In this document: positions 18,050 to 27,732 of the stretch, one piece after another
Layout of the letters: the number at the start of each line of letters is the position of its first letter
Position numbering within the stretch: the stretch's first letter is position 1
Assembly (NCBI RefSeq): GCF_019084075.1
Contig: NZ_JAHREN010000001.1
Span: 2,081,501-2,145,500, forward strand
DNA length: 64,000 bases
Source: Siccirubricoccus sp. G192
GTDB taxonomy: Bacteria > Pseudomonadota > Alphaproteobacteria > Acetobacterales > Acetobacteraceae
Reading direction: 5' to 3'
The notes under the pieces: generated by a model
Seen by the model: the letters and a program-made list of their open reading frames with translations, nothing else
What the model was told of the DNA's origin: nothing
Database searches by the model: none
Made by a program: the position numbers and the translations under genes

Positions 18050-19137
18050 AAATTGCCGTTCTCCCCGGCGACGGCATCGGCCCCGAGGTCACCGCCCAGG
18101 CGGTGAAGGCGCTCCGCGCCCTCAGCGCCAATAGCGGCCCGCAATTTGAGATGGCGGAGGCGCTGATCGGCGATGCCGCCTTCGACAGCGCCGGCGACCC
18201 GTTGCCGGAGGCGACGCTCGACATCGCGCGCCAGGCCGATGCCATCCTCTTCGGCGCCGCCGGCACCTATGCCAGCGACCTGCGCCCGGCCGAGAGCCGC
18301 GGCGGCCACGGCTTGCTGCGGCTGCGCAAGGCGCTGGACCTCTTTGCCAATTTTCGCCCCGTTTTCGCCTTCCCCGAATTGCTCGGCGCCTCCACCCTGC
18401 GGCGCGAGGTGATCGAGGGGGTCGATCTGGTGGTGCTGCGGGAACTCACCGGCGACATCTATTTCGGCACGCCGCGCGGCATCTCCCGCGAGGCCGGTGG
18501 CCAGCGCATCGGCATCAACACCATGCGCTATACCGAGCAGGAGGTCGCCCGCGTCGCCCGAGCCGGATTCGAGGCGGCGCGCAAGCGCCGGGGCAAGCTC
18601 TGCTCCGTGGACAAGGCGAATGTGCTGGAAACGAGCGTGCTGTGGCGCGAGGTGGTCACGGAGGTGGCCCGCGACTTCCCGGATGTGGAGCTGCGCCACG
18701 AATACGTGGATGCCGCGGCGATGCACCTCATCCGCCGGCCGCGCGATTTCGACGTGATCGTCACCGGCAATATCTTCGGCGACATCCTCTCCGATGCGGC
18801 GGCCATGCTCACCGGCTCCATCGGCATGCTGCCCTCCGCCTCGCTGAATGCCGAGGGGCGCGGGCTCTATGAGCCGGTGCATGGCTCCGCTCCCGATATC
18901 ACGGGGAAGGACCTGGCCAATCCGCTCGCCTCCATCCTCTCGGCCGCCATGCTGCTGCGCCATTCCGGCGGGCAGGAGGCGGCGGCGGCGCTGGTGGAGC
19001 GCGCGGTGCGCCAGGTGCTGGCCGCGGGCTGCCGCACGGGCGACATCATGGAACCGGGCGCCACCCTGCTCGGCACCGAGGCGATGGGCGATGCCGTCGC
19101 CGCCGCCATCACCAGCCTGAAGGGGCAAGCCGCATGA
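18046..19137 (+). CDS. leuB: 3-Isopropylmalate dehydrogenase
   Basis: 363 residues. NAD-dependent oxidative decarboxylation of 3-isopropylmalate. It opens with the family start [15 protein letters not shown]; substrate-binding [28 protein letters not shown] and [10 protein letters not shown] are present, and the metal site aspartates lie in [15 protein letters not shown] specificity is indicated by [15 protein letters not shown]. Overlaps leuD by 4 bp and the following Bug gene by 4 bp (ATGA), so all four genes are translationally linked. Confidence 0.93.
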   Translation: MKIAVLPGDGIGPEVTAQAVKALRALSANSGPQFEMAEALIGDAAFDSAGDPLPEATLDIARQADAILFGAAGTYASDLRPAESRGGHGLLRLRKALDLFANFRPVFAFPELLGASTLRREVIEGVDLVVLRELTGDIYFGTPRGISREAGGQRIGINTMRYTEQEVARVARAGFEAARKRRGKLCSVDKANVLETSVLWREVVTEVARDFPDVELRHEYVDAAAMHLIRRPRDFDVIVTGNIFGDILSDAAAMLTGSIGMLPSASLNAEGRGLYEPVHGSAPDITGKDLANPLASILSAAMLLRHSGGQEAAAALVERAVRQVLAAGCRTGDIMEPGATLLGTEAMGDAVAAAITSLKGQAA

Positions 19138-20102
19138 CCCGCATCCCCCGCCGCGCGGCGCTCGGCCTCGCGCTCGCCACGCCCTTCGTGGCGCGTGCGC
19201 AGGAGAATTGGCCCAACCGCACGATCCGCTGGATCGTCGCCTTCGCGGCCGGCGGCGCGGCGGATACCGCGGCGCGGGCGATCGGCGCCAGGGTGCAGGA
19301 GATCATCGGCCAGTCCGTGGTGATCGACAACCGCACCGGCGGCAATGCGCTGATCGCCGCCAATGCGCTGCTGCAATCGCCGGCCGATGGCTATAGCTTC
19401 CTGGTGGATGCGGCCAACCAGATCACCAACCCGCTGCTGATGCGGGATCTGCCCTTCGACTACCGCACCGCCTTCGCGCCCGTCACGCAGCTTGCCAGCT
19501 TCCCGCAGGTGATCGCGGTGAAGCAGGATTTCCCGGCGCGGACCCTTGCGGAGTTCATCGCGCTGGCCAAGGCGCGGCCGAATACCATCAGCTACGGCAC
19601 GCCTCCCGCCGCCGGCATGGGGCATCTGGCCGGCGAGTTGTTCCAGCGCCTGGCCGGCATCCGGCTGGTGCATGCGCCCTATCGCGGCGGCGCCGATGCG
19701 GCGCGGGACATCACCGCCGGCGTGGTGGATGCGGTGCTCATCACCACCTCCTCGATCCGGCCGCCGGTACAGGCCGGGCGGGCGCGGATTCTGGCCGTCA
19801 CCAGCGCGCGGCGCGCGGCCTCCCTGCCCGATGTGCCGACCATCGCGGAAAGCGGCTTCCCGGGCTATGAGATGAACGACTGGAACGGTCTTTTCGCCGC
19901 CGCCGCCGTGCCCGCCCCCATCGTCCACCGCCTGGCCGCCGCGGTGGCGGAGGCCTGCCGCGACCCGGTGGTGCGCGCCCGCATGGACCCGCTCGGCGCC
20001 GAACTCATCGGCAATCCGCCCGAAGCCTTCGCCGCCTGGCTGGAGGCGCAGCGCCCGGTGGTGACGCAGGTGGTGCGGGAGGCGGGCATCACGCTCGGCT
20101 GA
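19134..20102 (+). CDS. Bug/TctC family periplasmic receptor coupled to leuB
   Basis: 322 residues with an arginine-containing signal ([13 protein letters not shown], cleavage near RAQE). Family features: [20 protein letters not shown], then [19 protein letters not shown] and [15 protein letters not shown]. Bug receptors bind mono-, di- or tricarboxylates and related acids. The start codon overlaps the leuB stop, so receptor and enzymes are made together. A cytoplasmic leucine pathway would not need a periplasmic receptor; the coupling suggests the receptor's ligand resembles isopropylmalate. No tctAB genes are adjacent. Confidence 0.87.
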   Translation: MTRIPRRAALGLALATPFVARAQENWPNRTIRWIVAFAAGGAADTAARAIGARVQEIIGQSVVIDNRTGGNALIAANALLQSPADGYSFLVDAANQITNPLLMRDLPFDYRTAFAPVTQLASFPQVIAVKQDFPARTLAEFIALAKARPNTISYGTPPAAGMGHLAGELFQRLAGIRLVHAPYRGGADAARDITAGVVDAVLITTSSIRPPVQAGRARILAVTSARRAASLPDVPTIAESGFPGYEMNDWNGLFAAAAVPAPIVHRLAAAVAEACRDPVVRARMDPLGAELIGNPPEAFAAWLEAQRPVVTQVVREAGITLG

Positions 20103-20120
20103 TGCCGTACCCGGCCCGGC

Positions 20121-20720
20121 CTATGCTGCCCGCCGCGCCCGCCAGATATGCAGGCCGAGCCCGCCCAGCACCAGGCCCATGATGCCGAGGCCGATCACCC
20201 CCGCCCATTCCTCCACCAGATGGAACTTGTCCTCCAGCGCATAGCCCGCCAGCGCCAGCCCGCCGGTCCAGAGCAGCGTGCCGAGCATGGTCCAGATGTA
20301 GAAGACCCGTCGCGGCAGCGCGACCAGCCCGGCCGGGATGGAGATGGCGGTGCGGATGCCGGGCATCATGCGCGCCAGGAACACCGCCGCCGGGCCGTTG
20401 CGGCGCAGCGCCGCCTCGCCCTTCAGCACCTCGGCGCGGCCGAGCCCGGCCCAGCGCCCGTAGCGGTCCACCAGGCGGCGCATGCGCTCCGCCCCGAAGG
20501 CTCGGGCCAGCTCGAACCAGGCCGCATTGCCCACCACCGAGCCCGCCACCCCGGCCGCGATCACGCCCAGGATCGACATCTGCCCACGCGCCGCGGTGAA
20601 ACCGGCCAGCGGCATGATGACCTCGGAGGGCATGGGCGGAAACAGGTTCTCCGCCACCATCAGCAGGAAGACGCCCGGCAGGCCGCCGGCCACCACGATG
20701 CCCGCCGCCCATTCGATCAT
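20121..20720 (-). CDS. DedA family membrane protein
   Basis: 199 residues, a typical DedA length, with re-entrant and transmembrane helices. Signatures: ENLFPPMPSEVIMPLAGF and, in the second repeat, ARMMPGIRTAISIPAGL. DedA proteins contribute to envelope homeostasis, and several are established undecaprenyl-phosphate or phospholipid translocases. Its ATG overlaps the stop of the upstream glycosyltransferase gene by 4 bp, so translation is coupled; that partner uses polyprenyl-linked sugars, which points to a lipid-carrier recycling role. Confidence 0.88.
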   Translation of the reverse strand: MIEWAAGIVVAGGLPGVFLLMVAENLFPPMPSEVIMPLAGFTAARGQMSILGVIAAGVAGSVVGNAAWFELARAFGAERMRRLVDRYGRWAGLGRAEVLKGEAALRRNGPAAVFLARMMPGIRTAISIPAGLVALPRRVFYIWTMLGTLLWTGGLALAGYALEDKFHLVEEWAGVIGLGIMGLVLGGLGLHIWRARRAA

Positions 20721-22417
20721 TCCGGGATCCTGAACAGGATCAGCGTCACCCAGCGCCCCCGGGAATAGTTGAAGCCGCCCACCGTGCCGATTTCCTCAGG
20801 CGCCAGGGAAAGCGCCGCGGCTTCCCGCCGGAAGGCGGCTTCCGCGCGGTCGCCAACCGCCACCACGCGGCCGGGGGCGGCGGCAAGGAAGCGCGCGGCA
20901 TCCTCCCCGGTCCGCAGGAGGTTGGTCTTCCCGCCGACGGCAAAGAGCACGGAGGGTTCCGAATGGCCGGTGATGCCGAAATCCCCTGCCGCCAGCCCCG
21001 GCGCCCGCGCCGCCAGCACCGCCTCCAGCCGTGGCGCGATCCAGAGCGGCGCGAGGCGCGGCGCCACCCCCTCCAGCAGCGCCGCATGCAGCGGCATCGC
21101 CAGCAGCACGCCGAGCAGGGCCGCCCGCCCGTAATCGCCCGAAGCCCGGCCGGACCAGGCCGCGCGCAGCACCAGCACGGGCAGGGCGATGGCCAGCACC
21201 AGCGCCAGCAGCCCGCCCGGCAGCAGGCGCTGCAGCGCGAACCAGGAGGCCGCCTGCGCCGCAAGCCCGATGCCGAGCGCCACGCCCACCAGGGTTGCCA
21301 CCGCCAGCCCGCGCCACCAGCGCCGCGGCAGGCGCCGCAGCGGGTCCATCGCCCAGGCGGCGCCGAGCAGCATCAGCGCCGGGTAGAGCGGCAGGGTGTA
21401 ATGCGGCAGCTTGGTCTGCACCGCCTCGAAGACCAGCCAGGAGGGGACGATCCAGGCCAGCAGGAAGCGGGTCGGCGGGTTCAGCCGGTCGCGCCAGGCG
21501 GCAGGCAGCGCCATCAGCACGATCCAGGCCGAGGGGAAGGCGGCGATCCCGAAACTCAGCAGGTAGTAGCCCGGCGGCCCCCAGTGCTTCTCCTCGCCCG
21601 AGCCGATCTTGGAGAGCATGTCGCCGCCCACCGCCTCGGTGAAGAAGCGCCCCTCGGTGGCGATGCCGATCGCGATGAACCAGGGCGCCGCCGCTGCCAG
21701 CATCAGCGGCACGCCCCAGAGCGGCCGCAGCGCCCGCAGCCAGGGCGCGCCCCGGTCCGTCAGCGCCAGGGTTATGCCGGCCAACAGCGGCACCATCGGC
21801 CCGATCGGCCCCTTCAGCAGCACGCCGAGGCCGAGCGCCAGCCAGAACCCCGCCGCCTGCCGGGCGGTGAAGGCGCCGGGCCGCAGATAAGCCTGGCCGA
21901 ACAGCCCCATGGCAATGGCGATGCTGGCCAGCAGCGCCGCATCGGTCTTGGCGATATGCGCCTCCACCACCAGCACCAGGGAGGAGGCCAGCATGGCGGC
22001 GCCGAGGAAGGCGGCCCGCCGCCCGACCAGCGCCCGGCCCCAATGGAAGGTGGCCAGCACCGCCAGCAGCGCCCCCGCCAGGCTCGGCAGGCGATAGGCC
22101 CAGATATCGGCGCGGCTGCCGAGGCCGGCGGCCTCCAGCCCCAGGACCGAGGCGGATTGCAGCCAATGGATGCCGGCCGGCTTCTTGTTCCGCTCCTCGG
22201 CCCCGAAATGGATGCGCACGGGGTCGCCGCTTTCCACCATCTGCCGGCTGGCCTGGGCGAAGCGGGCCTCGTCGCGGTCGGTGGCCGGCAGGGTGAAGAA
22301 GCCTGGCAGGAACAGCAGCAGGCACAGCAAGGCCAGCGCCAGGCGCGGGCGGCGTTGCAGCGCATCCGGCACGGTGCCGAGGGAACGGTCCGGGCCGGCG
22401 GGTGCGGAGAGATGCAT
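20717..22417 (-). CDS. ArnT/GT39-like glycosyltransferase
   Basis: 566 residues with about a dozen hydrophobic segments. The first periplasmic loop has DRDEARFAQASRQMVESGDP and EERNKKPAGIHWL, matching the acidic DE(A)R catalytic loop and KP motif of ArnT and related GT39/GT83 enzymes. These transfer a sugar from a polyprenyl phosphate to lipid A or another envelope acceptor. Start at ATG 22417 (MHLSAPAGPD); a few in-frame codons further upstream are possible. The C-terminal 150 residues form a soluble periplasmic domain of unknown role. Coupled to dedA, divergent from rsmB. Confidence 0.83.
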   Translation of the reverse strand: MHLSAPAGPDRSLGTVPDALQRRPRLALALLCLLLFLPGFFTLPATDRDEARFAQASRQMVESGDPVRIHFGAEERNKKPAGIHWLQSASVLGLEAAGLGSRADIWAYRLPSLAGALLAVLATFHWGRALVGRRAAFLGAAMLASSLVLVVEAHIAKTDAALLASIAIAMGLFGQAYLRPGAFTARQAAGFWLALGLGVLLKGPIGPMVPLLAGITLALTDRGAPWLRALRPLWGVPLMLAAAAPWFIAIGIATEGRFFTEAVGGDMLSKIGSGEEKHWGPPGYYLLSFGIAAFPSAWIVLMALPAAWRDRLNPPTRFLLAWIVPSWLVFEAVQTKLPHYTLPLYPALMLLGAAWAMDPLRRLPRRWWRGLAVATLVGVALGIGLAAQAASWFALQRLLPGGLLALVLAIALPVLVLRAAWSGRASGDYGRAALLGVLLAMPLHAALLEGVAPRLAPLWIAPRLEAVLAARAPGLAAGDFGITGHSEPSVLFAVGGKTNLLRTGEDAARFLAAAPGRVVAVGDRAEAAFRREAAALSLAPEEIGTVGGFNYSRGRWVTLILFRIPE

Positions 22418-22468
22418 GGGCCGGCGCACTAGCACGCCAGGGGCCGGGGGGCCATAAAGCCGAGCCTC

Positions 22469-23761
22469 ATGCCCAGACCCCCTCGCGCCCCCGCCGCCTC
22501 CGCCGGTGCCTCCCCTGGCGCCTCCCCCGCCCGCCGGGCCGCGCTCTCCCTGCTGGAGGCGGTGCTGACCCGCCGCCGGCCGCTGGAGGAGGCGCTGGAT
22601 GCCCTGCCCGGCCAGATCGAAACCCGGGACCGTGCCGCCGGCCACCGGATCGCCGCCATGGTGCTGCGCCGCGCCGGCTCGCTCGATGCCGTGCTGGAGC
22701 CCTGGCTGCGGCGGGAGCCGCCGGAAGTGGTGCGCCACGCGCTCCGCATCGGCGCCGCCGAATTGCTGCTGCTCGGCACGCCGCCGCATGCCGCCGTCGG
22801 CAGCGCCGTGTCTCTGGTGCCGCGGCCCTTCGCGGGGCTGACCAATGCCGTGCTGCGGCGGGTGGCGGAGGCCGGGCCGGCGGCGCTGGAGGGGCTGGAT
22901 GCGGAGCGGCTCGACACCCCGCCCTGGCTCTGGGCCGCCTGGCACGCCGCCTATGGCCCGGCGGTGCGCGGCATCGCCGCGGCGCACCGGCAGGAGGCGC
23001 CGCTCGACCTGACCCTGGCTCCCGGCGCCACCCCGCCCGAGGGCGGCGAGGCGCTGCCCACCGGCAGCCTGCGCCTGCCCGCCGGGACGCGGGTGACGGA
23101 ATTGCCCGGCTTCGCCGAGGGCGGCTTCTGGGTGCAGGACGCCGCCGCCGCCCTGCCGGCGCGGCTGCTGGCGGTGCGGCCGGGGGAGCGGGTGGCCGAT
23201 CTCTGTGCCGCGCCAGGCGGCAAGACGGCGCAGCTCGCCGCGGCCGGCGGCCAGGTGGTGGCGGTGGAGCGCGACCCGCGCCGGGCGCTGCGGCTGCGCG
23301 AGAACCTGGCCCGGCTGCGCCTCGCCGCCGAGGTGGTGGAGGCGGATGCCACCGGCTGGGACGCCGGCGGCGCCCGTTTCGATGCCGTGCTGCTGGATGC
23401 GCCCTGCACCGCCACCGGCACCATCCGCCGCCACCCGGACGTGCCGCACCTCAAGCGCCCGCGCGACGTGGCGCCGATGGCGGCGGTGCAGGCGGCGCTG
23501 CTGGCGGCGGCGGCGCGGCTGCTGGCGCCGGGCGGCCGGCTGGTCTTCGCCACATGCTCGCTGCTGCCGGAGGAGGGAGAGGCGCATCTGGCCGCGGCGG
23601 CGGGGCTTGGACTGGTGCCGGACCCGGTGCGGGGAGAGGAGCTGCCGGGGCTGGCGGAGGCGGTGACGCCCGCCGGCACGCTGCGGACCCGGCCGGATTT
23701 CTGGACGGAGCGGGGCGGGATGGACGGGTTCTTCGTCGCGCGGTTCCGCGCGCGGGGATAA
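22469..23761 (+). CDS. rsmB: 16S rRNA m5C methyltransferase, RsmB family
   Basis: 430 residues. An N-terminal NusB-like RNA-binding domain (residues about 20-150) is followed by a SAM-dependent methyltransferase: LCAAPGGKTAQLA binds SAM, the first catalytic cysteine is in DAPCTATGTIRRHPD, and the second in FATCSLLPEEGE. Both cysteines of the m5C mechanism are present. The 3' end overlaps a short 17-bp direct repeat (GCGGTTCCGCGCGCGGG at 23740 and 23765). It heads a cluster (rpe, heparinase-like, GT4, purH) whose order resembles that in other alphaproteobacteria. Confidence 0.9.
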   Translation: MPRPPRAPAASAGASPGASPARRAALSLLEAVLTRRRPLEEALDALPGQIETRDRAAGHRIAAMVLRRAGSLDAVLEPWLRREPPEVVRHALRIGAAELLLLGTPPHAAVGSAVSLVPRPFAGLTNAVLRRVAEAGPAALEGLDAERLDTPPWLWAAWHAAYGPAVRGIAAAHRQEAPLDLTLAPGATPPEGGEALPTGSLRLPAGTRVTELPGFAEGGFWVQDAAAALPARLLAVRPGERVADLCAAPGGKTAQLAAAGGQVVAVERDPRRALRLRENLARLRLAAEVVEADATGWDAGGARFDAVLLDAPCTATGTIRRHPDVPHLKRPRDVAPMAAVQAALLAAAARLLAPGGRLVFATCSLLPEEGEAHLAAAAGLGLVPDPVRGEELPGLAEAVTPAGTLRTRPDFWTERGGMDGFFVARFRARG

Positions 23762-24171
23762 AGGGCGGTTCCGCGCGCGGGAATGGCGGCATTGTTCTGC
23801 ACGCTTTGGTTGCGCTAAAACCGAAGTCGGAATAAACCTCAACTCCAGAAGCGCTGGAGGCGGACCAGAATGGACGTCGAAGGCGGATTTGGAGCCCGGC
23901 TATCGCATCGCTCTGCCAGGGGCGCCCTCCGTGCTGTTTGCAACCAGCGCGGTCCCGGTCGCCAGACTGGCCCCGCCAGCCCATCGACCGGTTGGGCAGG
24001 GCCTCCATGTTGCCCAACCCCGCGACGGAGAGGCTGACGGGTGGATCGTGCAACGCTGGCGGTCATGGGTTTCTGTTCCCGTGAGCCTGTCCCTGTCGAG
24101 TTCCGCCGCCCGCGCATCGACTCGCCGCGCCGCCTTCCCCCCCGGCACCCCCCGCGGCTAGAACCGCCCCG
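23762..24171. other. 410-bp intergenic region with a 9-bp hairpin
   Basis: No convincing gene in any frame. GGTTGGGCA (23990-23998) pairs perfectly with TGCCCAACC (24011-24019), a stable hairpin without a T-tract. CTCCAG/CTGGAG near 23840-23857 form a second, smaller dyad within a stretch richer in A/T (23790-23850) that could hold a promoter for rpe. The function of the remainder is not visible. Confidence 0.4.
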
Positions 24172-24843
24172 ATGTCCCCCGCCCGCATCCGCATTGCTCC
24201 CTCGCTCCTGGCCGCAGACTTCGCCCGTCTGGGCGAGGAGGCCCGCGCCGTCGCCGCCGCTGGCGCCGACTGGCTGCATCTCGACATCATGGATGGGCAT
24301 TTCGTGCCCAATATCAGCTATGGCCCGGTGGTGGTGGCGGCGCTCCGGCAGCACTGCGCCATTCCCTTCGACGTGCATCTGATGATCGCCCCGGCCGACC
24401 CCTATCTGGAGGGCTTCGCCAAGGCGGGCGCCGATCTCATCAGCGTGCATCCGGAGGCCGGGCCGCACCTGCACCGGACGCTCCAGACCATCCGGGGCCT
24501 GGGCAAGCGGGCCGGAGTGGTCCTTAATCCTGCAACATCCGTGGCGGCGGTGGAGAATGTGCTCGATCTCTGCGACCTCATCCTGGTGATGTCGGTCAAT
24601 CCTGGCTTTGGCGGGCAGTCCTTCCTGGACAGCCAGCTTCCGAAGATCGCCGCGCTGCGCCGCATGATCGACCAGTCCGGGCGGGAGATCGCCCTGCAGG
24701 TGGATGGCGGCGTCACCGCCGCCACCGCGCCGCGCTGCATCGCCGCCGGCGCCGATGTGCTGGTGGCCGGCACCGCGGTCTTTGGGGCGCCGGACTACGC
24801 GGCGGCGATCGCCGCCCTGCGTGGCGAGGGGGGCGGCCGCTGA
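24172..24843 (+). CDS. rpe: Ribulose-phosphate 3-epimerase
   Basis: 223 residues, TIM barrel. Interconverts ribulose-5-phosphate and xylulose-5-phosphate. Signatures: [15 protein letters not shown], metal-binding [32 protein letters not shown] and the phosphate-binding [11 protein letters not shown]. The stop TGA shares its last base with the ATG of the heparinase-like gene, indicating coupling. Confidence 0.95.
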   Translation: MSPARIRIAPSLLAADFARLGEEARAVAAAGADWLHLDIMDGHFVPNISYGPVVVAALRQHCAIPFDVHLMIAPADPYLEGFAKAGADLISVHPEAGPHLHRTLQTIRGLGKRAGVVLNPATSVAAVENVLDLCDLILVMSVNPGFGGQSFLDSQLPKIAALRRMIDQSGREIALQVDGGVTAATAPRCIAAGADVLVAGTAVFGAPDYAAAIAALRGEGGGR

Positions 24844-26513
24844 TGCGCGAGATCCTGCGGAATACCCGCCGCTTCCTCTCCGGTCTCAAGCCGGTGAAGG
24901 TGCCGGATGCTCCGGCGCGCTCCTTCCGCGACCTCTGGCCGGGCGATGCCGCCCGCGGCGCCCGGCTGCTGCGGGGCGAGTTCGAATGCCTCGGCACCAC
25001 CCGCCGGCTCGACCCCGCGGCCGAGGGCAATGCCGATGCCGCCGAGGGCTGGGACCCGGCCGCCGGCCCGCTGACCTGGCGCTGCGCCGCGCATGGCTTC
25101 GCCTGGCTGCGCGACCTCCGCGCGCTCGGCACCGATGCCGCCCGGATGCGGGCCCGCGACCTCACGGAAGACTGGCTGGCCCGCGGCGCCGAGCAGGATC
25201 TGGCGCAGGCGCCGGAGGTGGCGGCGGCGCGGGTTTCCGCCTGGCTCGGCCACTGGGACTTCCTGGCCGCCACCGCCGAGGACGGGTTCCGCCGCAAGCT
25301 GCTGATCCGCCTGGCGCAGGATGGCCGCGCCGTGGTCGCCTCGCTGCCGGCCGAGGCGCTGCACCGTGGCGCGCTGGTGACGCTGAAGGGCGCCATGGCC
25401 GCGGCGGTGGCGCTGGAGGAGGAGGCCTGGATGACCCGGGCGCTCCGCTTCCTGCCCGGCGAACTGGACCGGCAATCCCACCCGGATGGCGGGCATGTGG
25501 AACGCTCGCCCGGGCAGTTGCTGCTGGCGCTGCAGGACCTGATCGAGATGCGGAACCTGCTGCATGGCGCCGGGCTGAACCCGCCTCCCATCCTGGCCGC
25601 GGTGCTGGAGCGGGCGGGCCAGGCGCTCCGGCTCTTCCTGCATGGCGATGGCGGGCTGGCGCTGTTCAACGGCACGCGGGACGAGGGTCCCTCGCTGGTC
25701 GGGCTGGTGCTGACCCAGGGCCAGGCCCGTGGCCGCGCGCCGATGCTGCTGGAGGAAAGCGGCTTCCACCGCCTCCAGGCCGGCCGCACCCTGGTGATCG
25801 CCGATGGCGGCGCGCCGCCCCCCGGGCGGGCGCGGGATGCCGCTTCCGGCCTGCCGCGCGGGGCGGACCGCTTCTCCCATGCCGGCACCCTGAGCTTCGA
25901 GATGTCGGTCGGCCGCGACCGGCTGATCGTCAATTGCGGCGCGGCGCCGGCGGCGGAGGCCGAATGGCGGGACGCGCTGCGCGCCACCGCCGCGCATTCC
26001 ACCATGGTGCTGGCCGATACCAACAGTTCGGAGCTGAAGGAGGAGGGGCTCGGTCGTCGCCCCGAACGGGTCGAGGCCGACCGGCACGAGGCCAATGGCG
26101 CGCAATGGCTGGAAGCGAGCCATGACGGCTGGCGCAAGCCCTTCGGCGCCATCCACCGCCGCCGCCTCTATCTGCACGAGAGCGGCGACGACCTGCGCGG
26201 CGAGGACATGCTGGAGATGCAGGAGGGCAGCGGCCGCCGCCCCGGCTTCCTGGTGCGCTTCCACCTGCACCCCGCGGTGACGGCCAGCCCGCAACAGGAT
26301 GGCGAATCCGTGCTGCTCCGCCTGCCTTCCGGCCATGGCTGGCGGCTGCGGGCCAAGGGCGCGAAGGTGGCGGTGGAGGAAAGCCTCTATCTCGGCGCCG
26401 AGGCGCGGCGGAGCAGCCAGATCGTGCTGCAGGCCGAGCCTGACGAGGACACGGTGCAATGGGCCATCAGCCGCATCGTCGCCACGGCGCCAGGTGAGCC
26501 GGCGGAGGGCTGA
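24843..26513 (+). CDS. Heparinase II/III family protein
   Basis: 556 residues. An N-terminal alpha/alpha-barrel-like region is followed by the heparinase II/III C-terminal beta domain (about residues 300-540; FSHAGTLSFEMSVGRDRLIVNCG, HSTMVLADTNSSEL). Family members are polysaccharide lyases or related enzymes; the true substrate in alphaproteobacteria is unknown, but the gene is regularly found near purH. A six-C run at 25818-25823 is intact here, a useful control for the frameshift pattern. It is coupled to rpe, and a glycosyltransferase follows 39 bp downstream. Confidence 0.85.
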   Translation: MREILRNTRRFLSGLKPVKVPDAPARSFRDLWPGDAARGARLLRGEFECLGTTRRLDPAAEGNADAAEGWDPAAGPLTWRCAAHGFAWLRDLRALGTDAARMRARDLTEDWLARGAEQDLAQAPEVAAARVSAWLGHWDFLAATAEDGFRRKLLIRLAQDGRAVVASLPAEALHRGALVTLKGAMAAAVALEEEAWMTRALRFLPGELDRQSHPDGGHVERSPGQLLLALQDLIEMRNLLHGAGLNPPPILAAVLERAGQALRLFLHGDGGLALFNGTRDEGPSLVGLVLTQGQARGRAPMLLEESGFHRLQAGRTLVIADGGAPPPGRARDAASGLPRGADRFSHAGTLSFEMSVGRDRLIVNCGAAPAAEAEWRDALRATAAHSTMVLADTNSSELKEEGLGRRPERVEADRHEANGAQWLEASHDGWRKPFGAIHRRRLYLHESGDDLRGEDMLEMQEGSGRRPGFLVRFHLHPAVTASPQQDGESVLLRLPSGHGWRLRAKGAKVAVEESLYLGAEARRSSQIVLQAEPDEDTVQWAISRIVATAPGEPAEG

Positions 26514-26552
26514 CGCCCCGCGCCAGCCTGCCGCCGTGAAACTCGCCCCGAC

Positions 26553-27698
26553 GTGAAAATCGCCGAGGTCATCAATGTCGATTTCTCGCTGCGGCATTTC
26601 CTGCTGCCGCTGATGCGCGGCGCGCGGGCGCGCGGGCATGAGGTGGTGGGGCTCTGCGCCGAGGGGCCGCTGCTCGACCAGCCGCGCGCCGAGGGCTTCC
26701 GCGTCATCCCGGTGCCGATGGCGCGCAGCCTGAACCCGGTGGCCCAGGCGCGGGCCTTCCGGGCGCTGCTCGAGGTGTTCCGGGAGGAGCGCTTCGACCT
26801 GGTGCATGCGCATATGCCGATCAGCGGGCTGCTGGGGCGGGCGGCGGCCCGCTGGGCACGAACGCCGGCGGGGGTGCCGCGCATCGCCTATACCTGCCAC
26901 GGCTTCCTGTTCAACCAGCCCGGGCCCTTCTGGCGGCGGGGCCTGTCGCTCGGGCTGGAATGGGCGGCGGGGCGGATCACCGACACCTATCTCACCGTCA
27001 GCGAGGAGGAGGCCGTCGATGCGCGGCGCCTCGGCATCCATGCCGGAGCCACCGCCGTGCTGAACGGGCGCGACCCGGGCGTGTTTCACCCGGACCCCGC
27101 GGCGCGGGCGGCGCTCAGGGCTGAATTCGGCGCGACGGAGGCAGATTGCGTGGTGGTCGCCGTCTCCCGCCTGGTGCGGCACAAGGGCTACCCGGAATTG
27201 CTCGAAGCAATGGAGGCGGTTCCGGGCGCCACGCTCTGGGTGGTGGGGGAGCGGCTGGCCACCGACCATGGCGAGGACCTGGAGCCGCATTTCGCCCGGG
27301 CCGAGGCGGTGCTCGGGCGCCGCTTCCGCCGGCTCGGCTATCGGGCGGATGTGGCGCGGGTGCTGGCGGCGGCGGATGTCTTCTGCCTGCCCAGCCATTT
27401 CGAGGGGCTGCCGATGTCGGTGATCGAGGCCATGCTCACCGGACTGCCGGTGGTCGCCACCGATACGCGCGGCCCGCGCGAGCAGGTGGTGCCCTGCGGC
27501 CAGAGGCCGCCGGGAGGCTCCGAGACGGGCTTCCTGGTGCCGCCCATGCAGGTGGCGCCGCTGGCCGAGGCGCTGGCGCGGCTGGCGGAGGACCCGGCGC
27601 TGCGGGCGCGCATGGGAGAGGCGGGGCGGGGGCGGGCGCTGGAGCATTTCGACGAGGCGAAGGTGGTGGGGCGGACGCTGGATTTGCTGGGCCTATAG
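26553..27698 (+). CDS. Glycosyltransferase family 4
   Basis: 381 residues from a GTG start ([20 protein letters not shown]). GT-B fold: N-terminal acceptor domain with [13 protein letters not shown] and [10 protein letters not shown]-terminal nucleotide-sugar domain with [17 protein letters not shown] and the retaining-GT signature [23 protein letters not shown]. No membrane anchor. It probably builds an exopolysaccharide or lipid-linked glycan. Lies between the heparinase-like gene and purH on the same strand. Confidence 0.87.
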   Translation: MKIAEVINVDFSLRHFLLPLMRGARARGHEVVGLCAEGPLLDQPRAEGFRVIPVPMARSLNPVAQARAFRALLEVFREERFDLVHAHMPISGLLGRAAARWARTPAGVPRIAYTCHGFLFNQPGPFWRRGLSLGLEWAAGRITDTYLTVSEEEAVDARRLGIHAGATAVLNGRDPGVFHPDPAARAALRAEFGATEADCVVVAVSRLVRHKGYPELLEAMEAVPGATLWVVGERLATDHGEDLEPHFARAEAVLGRRFRRLGYRADVARVLAAADVFCLPSHFEGLPMSVIEAMLTGLPVVATDTRGPREQVVPCGQRPPGGSETGFLVPPMQVAPLAEALARLAEDPALRARMGEAGRGRALEHFDEAKVVGRTLDLLGL

Positions 27699-27732
27699 GT
27701 CTATGCCGCGGGCCTCCGCCGGAGTGCCCGAA

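Noticed and set aside
23889..24161. 90-codon + strand frame between rsmB and rpe
   Set aside because: Composition changes along its length, there is no ribosome site, and it spans a hairpin; no family resemblance.
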